Assembly: GCF_965221685.1 (NCBI RefSeq)
Contig: NZ_OZ244907.1
Strand: one strand, 5' to 3'
Length of the DNA: 64,000 nucleotides
Origin: Palauibacter sp022826685
GTDB lineage: Bacteria; Gemmatimonadota; Gemmatimonadetes; Palauibacterales; Palauibacteraceae
Under the pieces are notes generated by a model. The model did not search any database and had not been told where the DNA came from. It worked only from the letters and a program-made list of their open reading frames with translations. The translations under genes and the position numbers were made by a program. Shown here one piece after another: positions 35,401 to 43,741 of the stretch. Every line of letters starts with the position of its first letter. Position 1 is the stretch's first letter.

Positions 35401-35885
35401 GCCGGCTCCCACGCGCGCAGCCCCTGGTCCTCGAACACGGGACGCGGGTTCGAGCCGTCCGCGTCCATCAGCCACAGGTTGCTCTGCCCTCCGCGATCGG
35501 AGATGAAGGCGATCGTCGACCCGTCGGGCGAAAGCCGGGGATGATAGTTGACCGCCACGCCGGTGTTCTGCGTGAGGACCTCCGCCTCGCCTCCCTCCAC
35601 CGGAAGCCGGTAAATGTGTCCGAGGAGGTCGAACACGAGCCACTCTCCCCCCGGCTCGAGGTCGATGGACATCCACGTCCCCTCGTCCGTCGTGAAATCG
35701 ATCTCGCGGGTCTCGCCGAGCGGCGCGGTCACATCCCACGCCGCAGAGACGTCGCCTTCCTGCGGGAGCGCGGCCCCCGGCGCGGCAAGCGCGAGACAGA
35801 GAAGCGCCGAAAGGCCGGCGGGAGCGGAACTGGCGCCGGGAGCGGAACGGTCGGCGAGAGCCGAGTCGGTGCGGGAATCACACAT
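32472..35885 (-). CDS. secreted TolB-type propeller fused to an amidohydrolase
   Basis: About 1137 residues from ATG 35885, with GGAGGTCCCACC before it. Signal peptide (to about 45), then a long PD40/TolB-like beta-propeller (about 60-690) with many SPDGxxIAF blades (LSPDGSTIAFISDRGG, WSPDGRSIAFTSW). The C-terminal half is an imidazolonepropionase-like amidohydrolase barrel: GLIDMHAHHHRDH with the HxH metal motif, ARGL, and the end LGLAHETGSLTEGKLADFIVLN. The combination is a known propeller-amidohydrolase architecture of secreted peptidase-like proteins. The reading frame extends upstream through ppsR only as an open shadow, ended here by the SD-preceded ATG. Confidence 0.85.
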   Translation of the reverse strand: MCDSRTDSALADRSAPGASSAPAGLSALLCLALAAPGAALPQEGDVSAAWDVTAPLGETREIDFTTDEGTWMSIDLEPGGEWLVFDLLGHIYRLPVEGGEAEVLTQNTGVAVNYHPRLSPDGSTIAFISDRGGQSNLWLMDADGSNPRPVFEDQGLRAWEPAWSPDGRFIAVRRASTRRGGGGPAPGIWMYSKDGGEGVQLVGPDYSGAQWPSFSADGASLYFHFRAAPPGLGSGRLDMTQGHKQIRRLDLETGRVDEITTGITVQQGQTSSGGAIAPEPSPDGRWLAFGRRIPDGTISHDGHRFGPRTALWLRDLETGAERVLMDPIEVDMAEGMKVSRDLPGYSWASDSRSIVVSAGGKIRRVDLEGTVATIPFTARVQRTISEMAGRPQVALGETFRVKFPRWTASSPDGSRLAFQAVGRVWIMDLPDGTPRRLTPDSFEPFEMAPAWSPDGRSIAFTSWADAAQGQVWRVSADGGEPRQLTTRAAEYLNTVWSPDGGNIVVTRGSGATTRGRTVASNQFFDFVRVPAEGGDATLIAKVARPYTGGRPLMPRRPVAQASFGPDGRLFYPEALGPDDGEPAGTEIASIRLDGSDRRVHFTLPDADEAAVSPDGAWLAFQEGDNVYRMPFPYDGTGSNIVRIAKRNGQLPVTQVSFEGGIHPRWRDASTLEFVSGPRYYMHDPTTGETVETPIDLELPRHIARGSVAFTGARIITAEDDRVIGSGDIVVRDGRLACIGDCDTAGADHVIDAAGTTIMPGLIDMHAHHHRDHVGVIPQRNWESAIYMAYGITTTLDNSQWSSNVFPAAELVEAGAMIGPRTYSTGDPVYSGDGARQNEISNYELADQNVARLASWGAVMIKEYLQPRRDQRQWVTDAARVRGLRVTAEGGDIEYNMGMIMDGHTGWEHPLSYVPLYDDVAKFFGHADAVYSPTFIVGGPGAWNEEYFYQTDDVWKDEKLRRWLPWRMLIPSTRRRMIRPETDYSFPLLARGLGDIIEEGGWGAIGSHGQLHGLGSHYEVWMAAAGTDEMTGIEVGTIHGAHFLGLAHETGSLTEGKLADFIVLNSNPLDDIRNTADIRLVVKDGIVYDADTLDEVWPDPKPFGDYYWVDEDALMSDDRPTDYWDRRREGPGGPDLRN

Positions 35886-35911
35886 GGTGGGACCTCCGGT
35901 GGGAGAGTGAA

Positions 35912-36748
35912 TCATGATGTCGTGCGGCGCTCGAGACGCGTGGCGTCGAGGATCCTGCTCGCGAGTTCCTCGATCGAGCAGCGCGTCGCGTCGATGAACG
36001 GGATGTCGAGGCGCTCGAACAGCGATTGGGCCTGACGGATCTCGAAGCTCACCTGGCGGGGCGAGGCGTAGCGGCGGCCGATCCCGCGCGCGCTCCGCAA
36101 CTCCCCCAGGCGCTGAGGCTCGATCGTGAGCCCGTAGATCTTGTCGCGGTGCGGGGAAAGGGTGGACGGGACGCGCCGCTCCTCCAGGTCGCTTCCCGTG
36201 AGCGGATAATTCGCGGCGAACACGCCGTACTGAAGGGCGAGATACAGGCAGGTCGGCGTCTTTCCCGACCTCGACACGCCGATCAGGACGAGGTCGGCCC
36301 GGTCGTATCCCTGCGGATTCGAGCCGTCGTCGTGAGACAGCGCGAAGTTCATCGCCTCTATGCGGCGGTCGTATTCCCGGTAGTTCTGGATGCCGTGCGA
36401 GACCCCCATCGCGTGCTGCGACGTGTGGCCGAGTTCCCTTTCGAGCGGTCCGAGAAAGGAGTCGAAGAAATCGAGGAAGAGGGCGTCCGTCCTCCCCACC
36501 ATCTCCCGCACCGTATCCCGCACGTCCTCCTTCACGAGCGTGCTGAAGACGATGGGCGGCGACCCCTGTGCCCGGGCGGCCGCGTTGATCTTCTTCGCGG
36601 CCCGTTTCGCCTTGTCGACGGTGGAGACGAATGGTACGGTGACTTTCCGGAACTCGAGGGCGTCGAACTGCGCGATCAGGCTGTGGCCGAGGGTCTCGGC
36701 CGTGACGCCCGAGTGGTCGGAGACGAAGAACACCGTTCGCTGGGTCAT
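35912..36748 (-). CDS. ppsR: pyruvate, water dikinase regulatory protein (bifunctional kinase/pyrophosphorylase)
   Basis: 278 residues (family about 270-280), DUF299. It phosphorylates and dephosphorylates PEP synthase. Motifs: MTQRTVFFVSDHSGVTAETLG at the N-terminus, the P-loop GVSRSGKTPTCLYLA (about 155-165) and the C-terminal RRYASPRQVSFEI. Start ATG 36748. It is divergent from its target ppsA with a 65-base intergenic region. The upstream part of the open frame is a ppsA-strand shadow. It switches PEP synthesis in response to ADP. Confidence 0.92.
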   Translation of the reverse strand: MTQRTVFFVSDHSGVTAETLGHSLIAQFDALEFRKVTVPFVSTVDKAKRAAKKINAAARAQGSPPIVFSTLVKEDVRDTVREMVGRTDALFLDFFDSFLGPLERELGHTSQHAMGVSHGIQNYREYDRRIEAMNFALSHDDGSNPQGYDRADLVLIGVSRSGKTPTCLYLALQYGVFAANYPLTGSDLEERRVPSTLSPHRDKIYGLTIEPQRLGELRSARGIGRRYASPRQVSFEIRQAQSLFERLDIPFIDATRCSIEELASRILDATRLERRTTS

Positions 36749-36813
36749 CTTGCACTGATTCTCCGGCTTCGATTTGCCTGGGACAACCGTTCGGGGTTGC
36801 CGGGAGGCCGGGG

Positions 36814-39198
36814 TTGGGAGTCGCCGTGTCCGGGTATGTCGCGCCATTCGAGTCGATCGGACTCGCCGATCTCGAATCCGTCGGAGGGAAGAACGCATCG
36901 CTCGGCGAGATGATCTCCCATCTCGCCGCCGCCGGTGTGGATGTCCCCGGGGGCTTCGCGATCACGGCCCGGGCGTACCGCGACTTCCTCTCGGGCGAAC
37001 TCGGCGAACGCATCCACGCTTCGCTCGATGCCCTGGATGTCGAGGATCTGGGGGCGCTTGCCCGCACGGGCTCCGAGATCCGCAGCTGGATCGCCGACAC
37101 GCCGCTTCCGCCGGGGCTCGCTGCCCGAATCGAAACGGCCTATCGCGAACTCGGCGCCGATGGCAACGCCCCGGGCGACATTTCCGTCGCCGTGCGCTCC
37201 TCCGCCACGGCCGAGGACCTCCCGGAAGCCTCCTTCGCGGGACAGCAGGACACGCTGCTCAACGTCCGGGGCGCGGAGGCGGTCCTCGCGGCGGTCCACG
37301 AGGTCTACGGTTCGCTCTTCACCGACCGGGCGATCGCCTACCGCGTCCACCACGGGTTCGCGCACCGCGACGTCGCGCTCTCCGTCGGCGTCCAGCGCAT
37401 GGTGCGCGCGGACAAGGGTTCGAGCGGGGTGATGTTCACCCTGGACACCGAGTCGGGCTTCCGGGACGTCGTGTTCATCACGAGCGCCTGGGGGCTCGGC
37501 GAGACGGTCGTGCAGGGGGGTGTGAATCCGGACGAGTTCTACGTCTACAAGCCCGCCCTGCGCGCCGGGCGCCACGCGATCCTCCGCCGAAACCTGGGCG
37601 GCAAGGCGATCAAGCTCGTGTACGCGGACGCGGGTCCCGCCGCCGCGTCGGTCGAGACGGTCGAGGTTCCCGGCGAAGACCGGCTTCGCTTCTCGCTGAC
37701 GGACGATGAGGTGCACGAACTCGCCCGTCAGGCGCTCCTGATCGAGGACCACTACGGGCGCCCCATGGACATCGAATGGGCCCGGGACGGCGTCGATGGC
37801 GGCCTGCGGATCGTGCAGGCGCGTCCGGAAACCGTGCAGAGCCGCACGGGCGGAGTGATCTCCCGCTTCACGCTCAAGGAGCGGGGCGAGGTGCTTGCCG
37901 AGGGGCGCAGCATCGGCGGCCGGATCGGAGGCGGCCCGGCCCGCGTCATCGAGTCGGCGTCCGAGATCGCGCGCTTCCGGCGCGGCGATGTGCTCGTCAC
38001 GGACATGACGGACCCGGACTGGGAACCGATGATGAAACAGTCCGCCGCCATCGTCACGAATCGCGGCGGCCGCACCTGCCACGCGGCGATCATCGCGCGC
38101 GAACTCGGCATCCCGGCGGTCGTCGGCTGCGGCGACGCGACGGCGCAGCTTGCGGAGGCCGGCGACGTGACGGTGTCCTGCGCCGAAGGCGACACGGGCT
38201 ACGTCTACGAAGGGCTGCTCGATTTCGAGGAGGGAGAGATCCGTCTCGGCGCGATGCCCCGGATTCCGGTCAAGATCATGCTCAACGTGGGGAACCCGGA
38301 CCGCGCCTTCGACTTCGCCTCGATCCCGAACCACGGGGTGGGCCTCGCCCGGCTCGAGTTCATCATCAACCGCATGATCGGCGTCCATCCGCAGGCCCTC
38401 CTCGACTTCGAGAAGCTGCCTGACGAACTGCAGCGGGAGATCCGGGTCCAGCACGCCGGTTATCCGGATCCGGTCGAGTTCTACGTCGAGAAACTCACGG
38501 AAGGGGTCGCGACGATCGCCGCGGCCTTCGCCCCGGAGCCCGTCATCGTGCGGCTGTCCGACTTCAAGTCGAACGAATACGCGGACCTCATCGGCGGCCG
38601 CCGCTACGAGCCGAACGAGGAGAACCCGATGCTCGGCTTCCGCGGCGCGTCCCGCTACGTGTCGGAGAGTTTTCGTCCCGCGTTCGAACTCGAATGCCGG
38701 GCGCTGCGGCGCGTTCGCCGGAGCATCGGACTCGACAACGTGTGGTTGATGGTCCCCTTCGTCCGCACCGTGGCCGAGGCGCGGGCTGTCGTCGACCTCC
38801 TGGCGGAGAACGGCCTCGCCCGGGGGGAGGACGGGCTGCAGCTCATCATGATGTGCGAGCTTCCCTCGAACGCCCTGCTCGCGGACGAGTTCCTCGAGCA
38901 CTTCGACGGGATGTCGATCGGGTCGAACGACATGACACAGCTCACCCTCGGCCTGGACCGCGACTCCGGGCTCATCGCCGACATCTTCGACGAACGCGAC
39001 GCCGCGGTGAAGGCGACGCTCTCGATGGCGATCCGCGCCTGCGCGAAGGCGGGCAAGTACATCGGGATCTGCGGGCAGGGACCGTCGGACTACCCCGATC
39101 TCGCACGCTGGCTCGTGGAGGAGGGGATCGAGAGCATGTCGCTCAACCCGGACACCGCCGTCGAGACGTGGATGTTCCTCGCGGGGGAGGAAGTCTGA
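36814..39198 (+). CDS. ppsA: phosphoenolpyruvate synthase
   Basis: 794-residue PEP synthase (pyruvate + ATP to PEP + AMP + Pi). ATP-grasp N-terminus (VGGKNASLGEM, SSATAEDLPEASFAGQQDT), phosphohistidine swivel GGRTCHAAIIAREL, and the C-terminal barrel with IGSNDMTQLTLGLDRDSG and GICGQGPSDYP containing the catalytic Cys. TTG start at 36814 with GGAGG six bases upstream; the GTG at 36826 is further from it. Paired with divergent ppsR. Gluconeogenic role supports growth on organic acids and amino acids. Confidence 0.95.
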   Translation: MGVAVSGYVAPFESIGLADLESVGGKNASLGEMISHLAAAGVDVPGGFAITARAYRDFLSGELGERIHASLDALDVEDLGALARTGSEIRSWIADTPLPPGLAARIETAYRELGADGNAPGDISVAVRSSATAEDLPEASFAGQQDTLLNVRGAEAVLAAVHEVYGSLFTDRAIAYRVHHGFAHRDVALSVGVQRMVRADKGSSGVMFTLDTESGFRDVVFITSAWGLGETVVQGGVNPDEFYVYKPALRAGRHAILRRNLGGKAIKLVYADAGPAAASVETVEVPGEDRLRFSLTDDEVHELARQALLIEDHYGRPMDIEWARDGVDGGLRIVQARPETVQSRTGGVISRFTLKERGEVLAEGRSIGGRIGGGPARVIESASEIARFRRGDVLVTDMTDPDWEPMMKQSAAIVTNRGGRTCHAAIIARELGIPAVVGCGDATAQLAEAGDVTVSCAEGDTGYVYEGLLDFEEGEIRLGAMPRIPVKIMLNVGNPDRAFDFASIPNHGVGLARLEFIINRMIGVHPQALLDFEKLPDELQREIRVQHAGYPDPVEFYVEKLTEGVATIAAAFAPEPVIVRLSDFKSNEYADLIGGRRYEPNEENPMLGFRGASRYVSESFRPAFELECRALRRVRRSIGLDNVWLMVPFVRTVAEARAVVDLLAENGLARGEDGLQLIMMCELPSNALLADEFLEHFDGMSIGSNDMTQLTLGLDRDSGLIADIFDERDAAVKATLSMAIRACAKAGKYIGICGQGPSDYPDLARWLVEEGIESMSLNPDTAVETWMFLAGEEV

Positions 39199-40709
39199 CG
39201 ACCGCGAACGGAGAGGTCGGGGCCGCGGGGGGCGGCGGAACGGGGCTCGCGCGCCAGCTCGGACTGTGGGGGCTGGCGGCGACGGGGATCTGCTCGATGC
39301 TGGGGGCGGGAATCAACGTCGTTCCCGTCATGATCCAGCGGAACGTGCCCGGGATCGCGGAGAACGTGCTCCCGGCGTTCGCCTTCGGCGCCCTCCCCGC
39401 CGTCCTCGCGGGGCTCGCCTACGCGATCCTCGCCTCCGCCATGCCGCGGGCCGGCGGCAGCTACGTCTTCGCGAGCCGGGCGCTCGGTCCGTACTGGGGC
39501 TTCGTGGCGAGCTTCTCGCAGTGGTTCGGCCTCTCCATCGTCATCGGGGTCGTCTCCTATCTCATCGTCCCCTTCCTGCGGGACATCGCGGGCGCGCTGG
39601 GGATGGCGGGGCTGGCCGACGTGCTGGACACGGGTTCGGTCCGGGTGGCGCTGGCGCTCGCGATGCTGTGGACGTTCGCGTGGGTGAACCTGCGCGGCCT
39701 CAGGGCCTACGAACGCACCGTGGTGCCGCTCATGGTCGTCATGTTCGCCCTGGGCGCGATCGTCATCGTGGCCGGATTCTCGTTCGACCAGGGCGACTTC
39801 GCGGCGGCGCTGCTCGCGACGGAGGGCGTGGAGGTGCCGGCGGCCGCGCCTCCGCCGCTCGGCCCGGCCGGCTTTCTCGCCGCCTCCGGCCTCCTCTTCG
39901 CCAGCTTCGTCGGCTTCGACGCGATCGCGCAGGCAGGCGGGGAAGCACGCAATCCGAACCGCGCGCTCCCCCTCGCGATCGGCCTCGCCGTCTTCATCGT
40001 GGGCGCCTACTACCTGCTCTTCACCGCCGCCGTCTATCACACGGTCCCGTGGGAGTTCGTGTGGGCGCGGGCGCAGGAACAGGACCTCACCGCCCCCGGA
40101 CTCCTCGGCTACGTGCTCCCGCCATTCTGGACAGTGCTCATCGTCGCCGGTGCCGCGATCGCCCTCATCAACGACCTGCCGGCGATGATCCTCTCCGTCT
40201 CGCGCCTCGTCTTCGCGTGGGCCGAAGACGGGATCTTTCCGTCCGGCCTCGCCCGGGTGCATCCCGCGTTCCGCACGCCGCACGCGGCCATTCTGCTGTC
40301 GACCGCGCTGGCCTCGGTCGCGATCCTCGGCAGCGAGTGGGCGGGAGACTTCTTCCTCGGCGTCGACCTCATGGTCACGTCGATGCTCGTCAACTTCATC
40401 ATCATGTGCGTCTCCGTGCTCGTCCTCCCGCGGCGGAACCCCCGGATCGCCGCGAACTTCCGCGTTCTCCGCGGCCCGAAGCTGCGGACGTGCGTCTGCC
40501 TCGCGGGCATCGTCCTCCTGGGGACGTTTCTCGTGACGCACACATGGAAGGACCTCAACTCGGACGTCGCCGCGTGGTATTTCCGCTCCACGCCGCTCTG
40601 GATCGGCGTCATGGCGCTGGGATCGCTCATCTACTTCCGGAAGATGAGAGCGTTGCGAGCCTCCGGGACGGACGTCGACCGCCTCTTCCGCGAGCTGCCT
40701 CCTGAGTAG
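39195..40709 (+). CDS. APC-superfamily amino acid permease
   Basis: About 504 residues with twelve hydrophobic segments. The first helix has the APC pattern GLWGLAATGICSMLGAGI, then MPRAGGSYVFASRALG and, in helix 6, ASFVGFDAIAQAGGEARNPNRALP. No ATG, GTG or TTG fits between the ppsA stop and the first helix. A CTG at 39195 overlapping that stop (CTGA), with GGGGGAGG four bases before, is the best start; GTG 39168 lies inside ppsA without an SD. Amino acid or amine/proton symport is likely; substrate unknown. Confidence 0.8.
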   Translation: MTTANGEVGAAGGGGTGLARQLGLWGLAATGICSMLGAGINVVPVMIQRNVPGIAENVLPAFAFGALPAVLAGLAYAILASAMPRAGGSYVFASRALGPYWGFVASFSQWFGLSIVIGVVSYLIVPFLRDIAGALGMAGLADVLDTGSVRVALALAMLWTFAWVNLRGLRAYERTVVPLMVVMFALGAIVIVAGFSFDQGDFAAALLATEGVEVPAAAPPPLGPAGFLAASGLLFASFVGFDAIAQAGGEARNPNRALPLAIGLAVFIVGAYYLLFTAAVYHTVPWEFVWARAQEQDLTAPGLLGYVLPPFWTVLIVAGAAIALINDLPAMILSVSRLVFAWAEDGIFPSGLARVHPAFRTPHAAILLSTALASVAILGSEWAGDFFLGVDLMVTSMLVNFIIMCVSVLVLPRRNPRIAANFRVLRGPKLRTCVCLAGIVLLGTFLVTHTWKDLNSDVAAWYFRSTPLWIGVMALGSLIYFRKMRALRASGTDVDRLFRELPPE

Positions 40710-40752
40710 GCCGGAGCGCCGGGAACTCGCTCCCGGCCTGGAGATCTCGCGG

Positions 40753-42180
40753 GTGCTCACCGGACTGTGGCAGGTCGCCGACCTCGAGCGCGAGGGCCCG
40801 ATCGATGTCGAGGCCGCCGCGGCCGCGATGGACGCGTACAGCCAGGCGGGCTTCACGACGTTCGACATGGCCGACCACTACGGTTCGGCGGAGGAGATCG
40901 CCGGTGCGTGCGCGTCCCGGGCCCCGCATCGGGACGGAGACCTCCAGCTCCTCACCAAGTGGACGCCCGCGCCGGGCGCGCACACGCCGGTAACGGTGCG
41001 GGAGGCCGTCCGGCGGTCGCTGGACCGGCTCCGCGCGGATACGGTCGACCTCCTTCAGTTCCACGCCTGGCACTACGCGGATCCGAGCTGGCTCGACTGC
41101 CTCTTCACCCTCCAGGAACTGAAGGACGAAGGGCTGATCCGGCACCTCGGACTCACGAACTTCGACGCCGTCCACCTCGACATGGTCCTCCACACCGGCA
41201 TCGAGGTCGTGTCGAACCAGGTTTCGTTCTCCCTCCTCGATGGACGCGCCGCCGGCGCCATGACGGACGTCTGCCTCGAACACGGGGTCCAGCTGCTCGC
41301 GTACGGGACGCTGGCGGGCGGCCTCCTGACCGAGCGCTGGCTGGGCGCCGACGACCCCGGAGCGGACGGCGTCCGAACCTGGTCGGAGATGAAGTACCGC
41401 CGCTTCGTGGAGGCGACGGGCGGCTGGGATCGGCTTCAGGCGCTGCTCCGGGCCGTCCGGTCGGTGGCGGAGAAGCACGGCGTCTCGATGGCGAACGTCG
41501 CGGCGCGCGCGATCCTCGACCGGCCCGCGGTGGCGGGGGTGATCATCGGCGCGCGGCTGGGGCGGAGCGAGCACATCGCCGACAACCTGCGCCTCTCGTC
41601 GCTCCGGCTGGATGACGACGACCGGGAAACGCTGGCGGCCGCAGGCGGGGCGCTGGATCCCGTCCCGGGGGACTGCGGAGATGAGTATCGGCGACCTCCC
41701 TACCTGACGGCGGCGGGCGACCTCAGCGATCACCTGGACGAGCTTCCGTCGCCGTATCCCGTCCGGTCCGGGAGCGGCGGCCGGACACGAGTGGATTCCG
41801 GCACGATGTGGGAGGACCTCGCCGGCTACAGCCGGGCTGTGCGGACAGGCAATCACATCGCGGTCTCCGGGACGACGGCCACGCACGGGGATCGCCGGAT
41901 CGGGGGCGACGACCCGGCCTCGCAGACGCACTACGTCATCGACAAGATCGAGGGTGCGATCGAAGCGTTGGGCGGCCGCCTCGAGGACGTCGTTCGGACC
42001 CGGGTCTTCGTGCCGGAGCTGGCGGACTGGGAGCCCGTGGCCCGTGCGCACGGCCGGCGTTTCGGCGACATCCGGCCCGCCAACACGCTGGTCCAGGCGG
42101 GCCTCATCGGGTCAGGATACCGGGTCGAGATCGAAGCCGAGGCCCGCGTCGGACGTTCCCGCGGGAACGTCCCCGAGTGA
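40753..42180 (+). CDS. aldo/keto reductase fused to a RidA domain
   Basis: Fusion of about 475 residues. The N-terminal AKR barrel (1-320) has Asp/Tyr in FDMADHYGSAEE, Lys in LLTKW and His in QFHAWHY. After a spacer, the RidA (YjgF) domain occupies about 350-465: TGNHIAVSGTTA, EGAIEALGGRLEDVVRTRVFV and RPANTLVQAGL. The usual PAR, holding the RidA Arg, reads P-A-N, so imine deaminase activity is doubtful. The GTG at 40753 is the only canonical start, but an AKR-like strand (RRELAPGLEISRV) is encoded in frame upstream, pointing to a start near CTG 40702 in the permease end. Confidence 0.8.
   Translation: MLTGLWQVADLEREGPIDVEAAAAAMDAYSQAGFTTFDMADHYGSAEEIAGACASRAPHRDGDLQLLTKWTPAPGAHTPVTVREAVRRSLDRLRADTVDLLQFHAWHYADPSWLDCLFTLQELKDEGLIRHLGLTNFDAVHLDMVLHTGIEVVSNQVSFSLLDGRAAGAMTDVCLEHGVQLLAYGTLAGGLLTERWLGADDPGADGVRTWSEMKYRRFVEATGGWDRLQALLRAVRSVAEKHGVSMANVAARAILDRPAVAGVIIGARLGRSEHIADNLRLSSLRLDDDDRETLAAAGGALDPVPGDCGDEYRRPPYLTAAGDLSDHLDELPSPYPVRSGSGGRTRVDSGTMWEDLAGYSRAVRTGNHIAVSGTTATHGDRRIGGDDPASQTHYVIDKIEGAIEALGGRLEDVVRTRVFVPELADWEPVARAHGRRFGDIRPANTLVQAGLIGSGYRVEIEAEARVGRSRGNVPE
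42151..42172. repeat. 22-bp perfect palindrome of the dispersed family, inside a CDS
   Basis: GACGTTCCCGCGGGAACGTC flanked by one more paired G and C gives a 22-base perfect palindrome. It is translated as the last residues of the AKR-RidA protein (GRSRGNVPE). Its position eight bases before the stop suggests insertion at a gene end. Confidence 0.85.
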
Positions 42181-42191
42181 GCGGAGGAGGC

Positions 42192-43637
42192 ATGAGCAAG
42201 CGGCGTAGACACCTGCGCGGAATCGTCCGGGTGGCCTTCATCTGGGCCCTGGCGGGGGCATTCGTCGGTGCGGTGATCGAAATCCTCGCCGACACGCTGC
42301 CCGGCGGGCTCCCGATGGCGTCGCTCGTCGATATCTGGCCGCCGGTGCTCGCGATCCTCGGTTTCGCCGGCGGCGTGCTCTTCGGCGCGGTGTTCGGGGT
42401 TTCGGAAGTCTCGATGCTGAGGACGTTCCGCTCCGCCGTCCGCTTCCGGAAGTTCGAGCTGAACCCCGTCGCGCGCCGACTCGGCCGTTGCGCGAGCGTC
42501 GAGGATCTGCGGGACGTCGCCCGGCGTCGGCTCCCCCGCGGCGTATTCGGCTACATCGATGGCGCGGCGGAGGACGAGCGCACCCAGGCGCGGAACTGCA
42601 ACGCCTTCCACCGTCTCGAGTTCCGGCCCCGCATCCTCCGGGACGTGACGAACGTGGATCCCGGCGTGACGGTCCTCGGCAGGCGCCAGCCGCTGCCGCT
42701 CATCCTCGCCCCCACCGGGTTCAGCCGCATCGCGGACTCGGAGGGCGAACTCGCCGTGGCCCGGGCCGCCGAGCGCGCGGGGGTTACCTACAGCCTCTCG
42801 ACGCTCGGTACCCGGTCGATCGAGGAGGTGGCCGCCGTCAGCTCCGGTCCCAAGTGGTTCCAGGTCTACGTGTGGAAGGACCGCGGCCTGGTCGCGGAAC
42901 TCGTCGAGCGGGCCCGCGAATCCGGCTACGAGGCGCTCCTCCTGACCGTCGATGTCGCGGTGCTCGGGCGGCGCGAGCGCGATGTCCGCTACGGCTTCAC
43001 GCTCCCCCCGCAACTCGGCCTCGACACGGTCGTGGACGGGATCCGGAAACCCGGCTGGACGTGGGACTTCCTCACCTCCGAGCCGATCGTCTTCTCGAGC
43101 GCCGTGAGCCGGGACGCGGCGGGCGGGGCGGGGGGCGTCGACGCGATGGGTCTCGCGCAGTACGTGAACGAACAGTTCGATCCGAAGCTGGCCTGGGATG
43201 ACGTGGACTGGCTGCGCTCGATCTGGGACGGACCCATCGTCATCAAGGGCATCCAGACCGTCGACGACGCCGTTCTCGCGGCGGACGCCGGCGTCGAGGG
43301 GATCGTGATCTCGAACCATGGCGGACGCCAGCTCGACGACGCGCCCCCGACGCTCGAACTGCTGCAGCCCGTCGCCGACGCGGTTGGCGATCGGCTCGAT
43401 GTCCTCATCGACGGTGGCGTCCGGCGCGGGAGCGACATCGCGAAGGCCGTCGCGCTCGGCGCGAAGGCCTGCCTGGCGGGCCGCGCCTACTTCTACGCGC
43501 TGGGAGCCGGCGGCGAGCGCGGCGTGGACCTCGTCCTCAAGTGGTTCGACGAGGGATTCCGCCGCACGATGGCGCTTCTCGGCGCCCGAACCGTGGACGA
43601 GATCACCCCCGAATCGGTGCGCTGGCGCGACGGCTGA
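42192..43637 (+). CDS. membrane-anchored FMN-dependent L-lactate dehydrogenase-like protein
   Basis: 481 residues, translated from ATG 42192 (GGAGGAGG upstream). Residues 1-75 hold two membrane helices (ALAGAFVGAVIEIL and ILGFAGGVLFGAVFG), a small domain not found in LldD. The (S)-alpha-hydroxy acid dehydrogenase starts near 78: FRKFELNPVARRLGRC, GYIDGAAEDE, PTGFSRIADSEGE, LLTVDVAVLGRRERDVR, IVISNHGGRQLDD with the active-site His, and DGGVRRGSDIAKAVALGA for FMN. It would oxidise L-lactate or another 2-hydroxy acid, passing electrons to the quinone pool. It follows the AKR-RidA gene by 11 bases. Confidence 0.85.
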   Translation: MSKRRRHLRGIVRVAFIWALAGAFVGAVIEILADTLPGGLPMASLVDIWPPVLAILGFAGGVLFGAVFGVSEVSMLRTFRSAVRFRKFELNPVARRLGRCASVEDLRDVARRRLPRGVFGYIDGAAEDERTQARNCNAFHRLEFRPRILRDVTNVDPGVTVLGRRQPLPLILAPTGFSRIADSEGELAVARAAERAGVTYSLSTLGTRSIEEVAAVSSGPKWFQVYVWKDRGLVAELVERARESGYEALLLTVDVAVLGRRERDVRYGFTLPPQLGLDTVVDGIRKPGWTWDFLTSEPIVFSSAVSRDAAGGAGGVDAMGLAQYVNEQFDPKLAWDDVDWLRSIWDGPIVIKGIQTVDDAVLAADAGVEGIVISNHGGRQLDDAPPTLELLQPVADAVGDRLDVLIDGGVRRGSDIAKAVALGAKACLAGRAYFYALGAGGERGVDLVLKWFDEGFRRTMALLGARTVDEITPESVRWRDG

Positions 43638-43685
43638 GCGGGCTCCCGCCGCTTGCCTCACAGCGGGTTTCGGGCTTAGCGTGTT

Positions 43686-43715
43686 ATGCGGATACATCTT
43701 TTAATGCGCCTACAT
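43686..43715 (+). promoter_or_regulatory. direct-repeat operator candidate upstream of the DUF1592 operon
   Basis: Two copies of ATGCGNNTACAT (43686-43697 and 43704-43715) are spaced 18 bases start to start, with an AT-rich TTTAAT between them that could be a -10 element. They end about 27 bases before the DUF1592 ATG, in a 104-base gap otherwise without features. Confidence 0.4.
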
Positions 43716-43741
43716 GCGAACTGGCTGACAAAGCGGTCTCG

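Noticed and set aside
35886..37100. Upstream extension of the propeller-amidohydrolase frame
   Set aside because: It runs antisense through ppsR and ppsA ends with no conserved domain; the ATG at 35885 has a clear ribosome site and signal peptide.
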